The position numbers and the translations under genes were made by a program. The notes below the pieces were generated by a model, which was not told the origin of the DNA, ran no database searches, and was given only the letters and a program-made list of their open reading frames with translations. DNA of 64,000 bases from assembly GCA_022453515.1 (NCBI GenBank), contig JAJNNY010000001.1:992001-1056000 (forward strand). The letters run 5' to 3'. Within the stretch, counting starts at the first letter, position 1. Every line of letters begins with the position of its first letter. Positions 56,345-64,000 of the stretch are shown in pieces. Source of the stretch: Astrocystis sublimbata. Lineage: Eukaryota; Ascomycota; Sordariomycetes; Xylariales; Xylariaceae.

Positions 56345-59300
56345 GATGGGCATGTGTTTGGTCGATCCCTGTCCGACAGCGTCAGAGTATGAGATCGTCG
56401 AGATGTATTCGCGATCGCCCCGCCGGTCGAGAAGGGGCCTAGCGCATGGTGACGGCCAAGAGTCTCCCAAACCCCCTAATCCCAATCCGCCGGATACTAT
56501 CGAGACTATGCCGCTAGTGCTCACCCTGCCCACCGTCCTCGACAGTCTAGAGCAGTGGCTACGTGAACGCGCACGCAGTATGACGTTGCGCGCCGTATGA
56601 CATAGGTGCGCGCATATTCGCATATGATGATATAAACGAAGCATTTGAAGCGAACTAAGGAGGGAAGGATTGTTCCCCGATTGATTTTTCCTCATTTCAC
56701 CACAAGCATTTCATCACCACAAGTAGAAAGTTGTTTGTAATACAAATCAATACGAACTCTGTATATTCTTGACATTGCCCATTGCATGCTCACTGCACTT
56801 GCACTGTGAGTTCGTAAAGTGATCGCGTGAGTTGCTGAGGCTGGCGATGCCTGCGGCAAACGGATTCGCCACGGTCGACTCAGGCACGGGTATCCAGGCG
56901 GGCCAGGCACAGGCACGACAGGATATATCAACGCTGCAGAGCGCCGCACTTTCACGGCAGGCCGCTAATGCCGGCCGGCCAAACCTTGGCTCTAGCATCC
57001 GAGGCATCCAGCCCTTCGAAGACCGCTGATCCGAACTGTATATCGCATGGTGTGCGACTCCAGCTCCTGCAACAAAACTCCGAAGGCCGGGATGCTACGA
57101 TCCGCCTTCGGGAAGTGCAGGGAAGGAGTTGATGGAATCTCATCTACTATACCTACATGCATACATAGTAAGTACTAGTAGTAAGTCGTCCGCCCCCTTG
57201 GCTCCGTCCCTTATAGTAATTGTTGTATCACGAGCAGGGTAAGCGGGCTGGCTAGGCTGGCAGTCACAATTCCCCGAGACAATGCCACACTGACATGCCT
57301 GGCGGACTGGCGGACTGGCGGACTGGCGGACTGGCTCGACTGGTTGAGGGCCGGGAGAGCGACTCCCAACTTTATTTTCATACTGTAGTTATTGTTGGCC
57401 TAGTGCTGGTCTTTGTGGGGCCGGCTAGAAAATAAGGATGAAAACGCTCCTGGGATTCCCTCGCCCTGGGGAAGAGGGGTCATGAGGGGAGTGGAGGCTC
57501 AAGGTAACCCTTGGAGGAAGGGCTCCGAGGGGCCTCTGCCGTTGTGGTTGTGGGGAAGTCGTTAGGGTTCAATAATGGCGCCATGAATCTCCATGAACGC
57601 TAGCGCTGTTCTTGCTTGGAACTGCATCGCTTCATTGATTCATTATCTGCCCAATTTTCATTCACTATCAGGATTTCATAAGGCGTGCTTTCTACTAGTA
57701 GTTTACAGGCTTTCTACTAGTAGACGCTGCTACAATTCCGTTCTAGGGATTGAGAATCGCCATTGTTTCGTAACACTCGAGTAGCCCCTTAGCACACTCC
57801 ACGATTACTAGTAAATACTTGCATAACCTTTCTTGCATGATATTGCTCTAGCCGTTATTGAAAGCTGGGCAACATTACCAAGCTCAATAGAATGAAACAT
57901 AATAGGTAAATAAAAGATTATGAACTCGGAATGTGGGTCTTTTATAACCCCTAAGCGATGATTGCCGGCCGTAATGACATGCTTGACAGAGTATATTCAC
58001 CGATGGTAAGAATGACCAGACGATCATGACGATAAGCTCTGCAAGTGGGCTGTCGCTTGGATATGTGAGATACTGATGATACTGGTCACAGAGGCCCAAG
58101 ATGAGTTTCGGTGAGCTCAGGAGTCAAGGAACCGTAGAAAACCATTTTCGAAGGTCGCCCCTAGTTATTATGACAGGTGTTGGAAAACTTGATGAATAAA
58201 ATGAGCTGGTATTGCTTAACCCAGCAAAGTATCTATTCACTATACAGAGACATTCCTCTATATATCGGTACCTTAAATGCGCTGTTACCCAGACCTCATA
58301 GCTTACATGATATTGTTTAGATTCAAGCCGACATGAATGCATACCGGAAGTGAAAAGGTTCGCAAAGACAGGACTATGCGCCAGCCTGCCCCCAACATGG
58401 TTTTCTCTTAGTCTAGTTATGATTTCCCCCACGAGGTGGTCGAGTTGCTCCTCGGTCTGTGGACCAACTACGTCTAGTTCACCATCATCACATTATGGCA
58501 GTCGGTTGGCAGGAACACCACAAGGGTTGCCACCGATACGCGTGCACTCACCACGAAAAAGTATTTCGGCCGCAATATATGCGTACTATACCTAGGTAGG
58601 CATTTCCAATTGAGCAAATGAAATGGCGCTGGTGACTTTGGCATGGTGCCCAGGAGCCCTGGCTGCGCAACTGCGTCATACACGTCTGCTCAAGATATTG
58701 GGTGCCAATGAGGTCTGGATGACCTAGTACAGTTTAAGCATCGACGTTCAACAACCGCAGCGACAACCTATAAGATGAGCGGCTTGGACAGTTTCTGATA
58801 TAGTGAGCGCCGGTGGTGACGTCGTTAGTCATGGGCTTGCCGAACATTCAAAGGTAACATGCGGTAGGAAGGCGCAAATGACAGGACGCCATTGCTGATA
58901 TCCCATTGGAAATAGCCCAAGGTTAGGGAGCACCCCGGCTTGCCTGTTCAAAACATGTATCTCTCGCAATTACCTCTCGAATTCCTGCCTCGATACTTTA
59001 ACTGCCTCGTTGCAATACAAGGTCGGCTGAAACAGCGGCTATAGGGTAGGTGCGTCTAACAGGGGGCTGTTGCTCACACTAGGTTCTAAGATCAAGACTC
59101 AGTAAACCTTGGAAGGTGTGGATGGAATGAGAAAAGGCATATCCGCTACATCCCCGGAAAGAATGATCAGAGGCTGCCCATAAGACGTCATCTGTTGACC
59201 TCTCACGACTGCCCAGTGGGCATTGCCTACCGAGGCACTCCGTCCGTTCCATCAACCACAGGAGTGATATCGAAACACCATATTCGTTTTTCTAGTCAAC

Positions 59301-59399
59301 AAAGACATACATCACTTTTGGAACTCCAACCGTTGCTTCATCCATCATACATAATCACAGCATTAAGACTTGTGCTCTAATATTCCAACTGCTTTCAAT
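56345..59399. other. Intergenic region
   Basis: About 3 kb. A frame just downstream of the NlpC-like gene (56337-56600) has acceptable composition but no homology I recognise. An 8-bp minisatellite lies at 57301. CCTAGGTAGG occurs near 58589. No gene is supported. Confidence 0.55.
57301..57332 (+). repeat. 8-bp minisatellite
   Basis: GGCGGACT is repeated four times exactly, then decays to GGCTCGACT. Non-coding. Confidence 0.85.
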
Positions 59400-60649
59400 A
59401 TGGAAGACTATTTCAAATCCCGGCCCTCTAAAGACGAGACTGCTGCCGCCATAGCGTCCATGGTTGGCGATGACACAAACACCATCCCTTCTAAGGAAAT
59501 CGTTGAGGCTTTGCCAAGTGACTTCGATCCGCCTTTTGAGGAGGATGACACCGACCTTGACTTTTCCCTTGGCTCCGATTCCATGAGTGTCTCGCCCGTA
59601 CCGTGGGATATTCTTGCACTTCTTGAATCTGGTACATTAATGTAGAACAAGGCCCATCTCAAAGATGCCAAAGAACAGATCGACAATCTCGCTATCAGAC
59701 CCTTCAGTCTTCATGGTCTTAACGGTAGCGTACACTTCCGGTCAAGTGTTAGATCTAAGCAAAAAGCCAAGACAACAGAACTCAAATCATTAAAATGGTC
59801 AGTACTCAATGTCATGGAAGAAAGGCACTGGACATTACCTCCCTCTAACGAATCGACAGGCACACAAAAGTGATATTTTATGGCTACCGTACTCTGCTCG
59901 AAGCGAATATCCGTAAACGTTCATACGACGACAATCCCTTGTTTTACGCCACTTATAGCATCGGCGAATATTCTTTGACCGGGATTGAGAACACTTTTCG
60001 CAGTCTTAATGATGAAAAGACTGATTTCTTGAATGCTCAGAAAAGATGGCAGGTGCACGAGAAACGTAAAAGATTCGCGGCTGTTCTACGATGTCTAGAT
60101 CTTCCGCCTTCTGTCGACAAGGTCGTCTGCTTCGGCCTTGGGAGTACATGGGACAGTGACGGCGGAAAGTGGGCCCGGCATCTTGCAGCACTGGATATCA
60201 AGCGTTATGTGGCATGGAAGACACAACGCGACATAAGACTTGTGACGCATGTTCCTGAATATGTCTCTCGATCGATGGAGTTCTGGCTGAAAGGGGTAGG
60301 ATTCGAGCTCGATGGGTATCGCGGCGTTGAAGGCTTTCTTGAAGTCGATGATAACTCGGTGGTGTTCATAAACCCCTCGAACATTCCTGCGAATCAAGTC
60401 GTGGCGGAGCTAGCAAGACCTGCGGCTATCATCACTCGCTCTTTCAACAAAGAGGATGTGGACTGGGCACCCCCCCTGCCCACGCTCGTGGCACCACTGT
60501 ATGATTTTCCACACCGAGGACTCAGTCATACCTGCTTTGCTAACTGCTTGTGTAGTAAATCAAAGGGCGTGTACGATCGACACGACCCCGACACGCCACG
60601 GACACAGGCTATGTTCCAAGAATATCAGTTAGTATATTTGAGTCTTTGA
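59400..60649 (+). pseudogene. SRR1-like protein gene interrupted by an in-frame TAG
   Basis: Exon 1 (59400-59797) and exon 2 (59860-60649) join through a 62-bp intron (GTCAGT donor, CTAAC branch, GACAG acceptor) that completes a Trp codon. Codon 82 (59643-59645) is TAG, in a region where the family reads straight through (LALLESGTLM, stop, then NKAHLKDAKEQIDNL). Both sides keep the family frame: MEDYFKSRP, a DPPFEEDDTDLDF stretch, AKEQIDNLAIRPFSL, then the SRR1 domain VDKVVCFGLGSTWD, RHLAALDI and VDDNSVVFI. SRR1-like proteins are linked to clock or heme regulation in other eukaryotes; the role in fungi is unclear. The 3' end is uncertain: family members usually continue further, and GTTAGT at 60628 could be a donor. 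A recent nonsense mutation, sequencing error or readthrough are all possible. Confidence 0.68.
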
Positions 60650-61670
60650 TTCCGCAACAAGTTCAGCCAAAGTTACGCTCTTAGAACGCTGCATGCGCAC
60701 GAGACACCTGATTCATGGGTGAAAACTTTCCCTGAACAAGGTAGATTCTAACTCTTTTTCTCTAACAGCGGCACTTTACTTTGGGCGCCAGATGAAGATA
60801 GGACTCAAACGGTAAATGCAGGTTGGTTTGACGTCAGCATGCACATGTACACAAGAAACAAGAACTACACTCCAGTACCACAGGTTGGAAAAAAAAGAAA
60901 GTTCGAGTCTTGGTTCGATATATATGACTAGCAAGTTCTTCGGGTTGCGGCGCTGCGAATGGTATTATGAGCTCAATGGGAGCACATAGGTATAGGAAGC
61001 CAGGAGTAGTCCTGCGAAACGAGTTGGAATATCCCACAAGTAGTCGCGACAGGTAGACTTCGGCCTTTTAATATTAAAGTGAATATCCCTAAGTCCTCAG
61101 CTATTCTAAGATCATGCAATGCCCACGAGACTCTCAACAAGTGCCCATGCTATACGAAGCCGTGCCTGACGCCTGACGACTGGAAAATAAGCCGAGCTAT
61201 CGCGACGTGCCCGGCTAGGCCAGAGCCCCAATCTACCGCATTCGGCGCATCCAGCCAATCATGGCGAATGGTCTCTTTAGCTCTCTTCAACTGTTGAAGA
61301 ACCCTATTGGTTTGAAGCATTTAGGTACTTAAGCTTGCGATGGTCACCCTTTCCGATACAGTGAAGCAGGCAGTAAGGGTGCACGTTGTCAAGGCGGATG
61401 CAAGTCGGTAAGCGTTTCTTTCCAGACGGGATCTATCGTATTCATCATCTTAAGGTTGATTTCTATACCCATTCGCACCTCCAACTACACAGCCATGATA
61501 CCGGTCTACCTACTGTGATCCCCTATCTAGTTAAAACTTGAAACGAAACCGATACCCAGCTTTGTCCGGAAATGTCAATATCACCCTCTAATGCAAGGAG
61601 TACAAATTACAATGCCGCTTGTCCGGCTGTCTGTCTTGTCTGACTCAACTAGCCCGAAGTCATGGTACTC
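60650..61670. other. Convergent intergenic region
   Basis: About 1 kb between the SRR1-like and asparagine synthetase genes. The first 150 bases could still encode the SRR1-like C terminus. Otherwise nothing is seen. Confidence 0.5.
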
Positions 61671-64000
61671 TTACTGGGTATCCTTGTACTTCTGGTTGTG
61701 AGTGGAAATAGCTCTGTATGATAATTAGTCCCAGTGTCGGTTTCAAGCGAAATCGGGGGTAGTATTTGCAAGACATACCTTCCGCTGGGGTCGGTCTGCT
61801 TAGACCAGGTCGGCTGCCACCGCATCACGGTAGAGGCGCAATGAGGGGGGAAGTGCTCATCGAACATCGTGCGGTACCAGTATCTGCAGATTAAAGAAGG
61901 GTCAGTCGATCGGCATAGTAGGTCAATAACAACGATGTGATAGATCTGCTTACGCCTCCTTGGTATCGGGAATGTCGTTGCCCCACTCGGGCTTGGGGTT
62001 CTTCATCATCTCGTCGGTGACGTGGAGCTCGGCGTTGTCCTTGAGCGCGTCGATCCAGCCATAGCCCACGCCGTCCGAGAACTGCTCCTTCTGCCGCCAA
62101 AGAATCTCGTCGGGTAGATATGGCTCCACATCAGGTAGATCCGAAGTGTCGAACGCTTTCCGTAGGATCCATTTCTCGATGCGTTCCTTTGTAATCATCT
62201 TCTCTTGCGGGTCGATGTTCATGCAAGCCTCTAGGAACTGTAACATCGGTGTTAGCATGATTGCTATCGCTGCGAGACGAACGCGATGAGCGGAATGAAT
62301 CCTACCTCCTTGTCCAGGAAAGGCACTCGGGCCTCAAGACCCCAAGCGGACGTTGACTTGTTAGCGCGCAGGCAGTCTGCCAGGTGGAGGTTCTTGACTC
62401 TCCGAACAGTCTCCTCGTGGAACGCCTTCTTCTCGGGGGCAGCGTGGAAGTATAGATATCCACCGAAGATTTCGTCGCTTCCCTCGCCACTGAGCACCAT
62501 CTTGACACCCATCGCCTTGATTTTCCGCGACAGAAGGTACATGGGCGTCGAAGCCCGGATGGTAGTGACATCGTAAGTCTCGAGGTGGTAGATGACATCG
62601 GAAAGGGCGTTAAGACCATCGTCAATGGTGAATGTCATCACATGATGTTTCGTACCCAGAAACTTGGCGACCTTGAGAGCGGCTTCATTGTCGGGTGATC
62701 CGGGTAGGCCGATCGAGAAGGAGTTGAGCTGCGGCAGGTATGTAATAGTTGAGAGTTCGTTGTCGTCATCAATGCCGACCATGCCCTCGCCCGTGTCAGC
62801 GTTCTCTGCAACGTTAGGATCTTTACCGCTGGCAGCCATAGCAGCCTTCATGAGCCTTATGTTTTCGCGCTGGGCAATGGAAGCAACTAGACTCGAGTCC
62901 AGTCCTCCGGACAGCAGAACCCCGTAAGGAACCTCGGCCATCATTCGCTTTCTGACAGACTTCTCGAGAGTTTCACGAACGAGCTTCAGGTCCAGAGGTG
63001 TCTCTGGGACCTTGGAGTCGTCCCACCATGTTGGTTCGAAGTAACGGGTAGTCTCCTTCGTCAGGGTGTCGTAGATGTGCCCGGGAGGAAACGCGCGGAT
63101 GTCGTCGCAGACGCTATGGAGGCACTTCAGCTCGGAAGCGAAGTATGTTGTGTCGGGTTCTTGCGAGTTCCACCCCTGATAGAAGGTAGTGATGCCTATG
63201 GGATCGCGGGCGGCGATTGTGCGGTTGAGCTTCTTGTCGTACAGCACGAATGAGAACATGCCATCGAGATACTTGGGCGCATCGAGGCCGTATTCTAGGT
63301 ACTATTTGCAGGGTTAGCGATTTTGGAATGCCTCGACTTTAGCGAGCAGGCATCGTCTTTGTAAGTCTTACCAGAGGGATAATGACTTCGCAATCGGACG
63401 TGGTCTTGAAGTGGTAGGGCGTCTTCAGGGTTTTCCGGATCAGCCTGTGGTTGTAGATCTCGCCATTGACGGCGAGGACGATGGTATCATCCTCGTTGGT
63501 GAGCGGCTGAGCGCCAGATTCTGCAGTTCCAGTCAATGCCACAGTCCTCGAGGTATAGGACGTCAGTCGGAGCTGTGCATACCAACACCAACGATACTCA
63601 ATCGCTCATGGCAAAGGACTAGGACCAGGTTAGCAGCCGATGACACGGCCCATTACACGCCCATCGCGTGCCCACGAGACTCACTTGTGTTGTTGCAGAT
63701 GACACTGCCGCCTAAGAAATCGGCACGTCAATATCTATGTCGAGGGACGGCGCGCCATGGTTTGCGACTCACTCCAGTCGGGGCCTCTGTGGCGGACTCT
63801 GCGATAATCGAGTCAGCCAAAGGTGCAACGATAGAGATAGAGGCAGGGGGCGTATCTCACTGTCTCGCTAGTTTCAGAGCCGTTGGCTTGAACTTCTGGA
63901 CGTCGGGGTGACTGGGCGCGGATTTCCGTGTTAGTCCAAGTGCCTCTTGTTGTCGTCGTAGAGTCGTGATGATTTATCGAGCAAGGGCGCGGGGTCGTCC
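61671..64000 (-). CDS. asn2: Asparagine synthetase (glutamine-hydrolysing), first exon beyond the window
   Basis: Makes asparagine from aspartate with glutamine nitrogen and ATP. Nine exons are visible (minus order): 63861-63911, 63773-63798, 63685-63711, 63583-63618, 63372-63520, 62306-63301, 61954-62237, 61779-61883 and 61671-61713. All phases join for 571 codons plus stop. The exon with MCGIFACH, carrying the Cys2 nucleophile, must lie past the right edge: the first visible exon starts in mid-codon at [16 protein letters not shown]. The glutaminase domain shows [28 protein letters not shown] and VNGEIYNH. The synthetase domain shows the PP-loop [28 protein letters not shown] and [17 protein letters not shown]. 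The C terminus reads [18 protein letters not shown]. With the missing exon the length would be about 579, normal for the family. Confidence 0.95.

Noticed and set aside
56337..56600. Frame of 87 codons overlapping the end of the NlpC-like gene
   Set aside because: No recognisable motif, poor start context, and the upstream protein already ends at a normal place; could be 3' UTR.

Overview
The window looks like nuclear DNA of a filamentous ascomycete (Pezizomycotina, most likely a Sordariomycete). Genes are split by short introns, mostly 50-145 bp, with GT..AG ends and CTRAC-like branch points. Typical fungal families are present: GtaA-type glutaminase, a cAMP-dependent kinase regulatory subunit with an RRTS site, an HET-domain relic, a caspase-like/C2H2 fusion and SRR1-like proteins. 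Short palindromic TACCTAGGTA-type words are scattered through many of the intergenic regions. I reconstructed gene models by hand from the six frames, splice signals and reading phase. No similarity search was run, so family names come from recognised motifs.

Layout, left to right. 1-1599 (-): 3' part missing of a secreted Ser/Thr-rich wall protein with 97-residue repeats. 1.6-7.9 kb: no convincing gene. 7.9-10.3 kb (+): GtaA-type glutaminase. 12.2-14.9 kb (-): neutral ceramidase with a membrane anchor. 15.8-16.7 kb (+): broken HET-domain pseudogene. 18.2-18.9 kb (+): two small cysteine-rich ORFs in tandem. 19.6-20.4 kb (+): splicing factor SPF27/BCAS2. 20.8-22.2 kb (-): PKA regulatory subunit. 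25.6-27.1 kb (-): ethanolamine-phosphate cytidylyltransferase, divergent from a phytanoyl-CoA-dioxygenase-like gene (27.7-28.7 kb, +). 29.7-32.7 kb (-): Hrp1/Nab4-like two-RRM protein, divergent from a Gyp1-like TBC RabGAP (33.6-36.0 kb, +). 36.8-39.9 kb (-): GH31 alpha-glucosidase. 41.9-43.4 kb (-): GH43 exo-beta-1,3-galactanase with CBM35. 45.0-47.7 kb (-): caspase-like domain joined to C2H2 fingers. 47.7-55.8 kb: gene desert, partly AT-rich. 55.8-56.3 kb (+): small NlpC/P60-like protein. 59.4-60.6 kb (+): SRR1-like gene with an in-frame TAG. 61.7-64.0 kb (-): asparagine synthetase lacking only its first exon, which lies past the right edge.

The window mixes housekeeping genes (splicing, mRNA 3'-end processing, Rab cycling, PKA signalling, phosphatidylethanolamine and asparagine synthesis) with secreted or surface enzymes (glutaminase, GH31, GH43, repeat wall protein). 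It also holds decayed or lineage-variable genes (HET relic, pseudo-protease/zinc-finger protein, cysteine-rich ORFs, interrupted SRR1-like gene). Nothing indicates one pathway cluster. The best leads are the caspase-like domain with Ser in the catalytic Cys position, the HET relic, the SRR1-like frame broken by one stop codon, the paired cysteine-rich ORFs and the 1.1-kb intron in the Hrp1-like gene.
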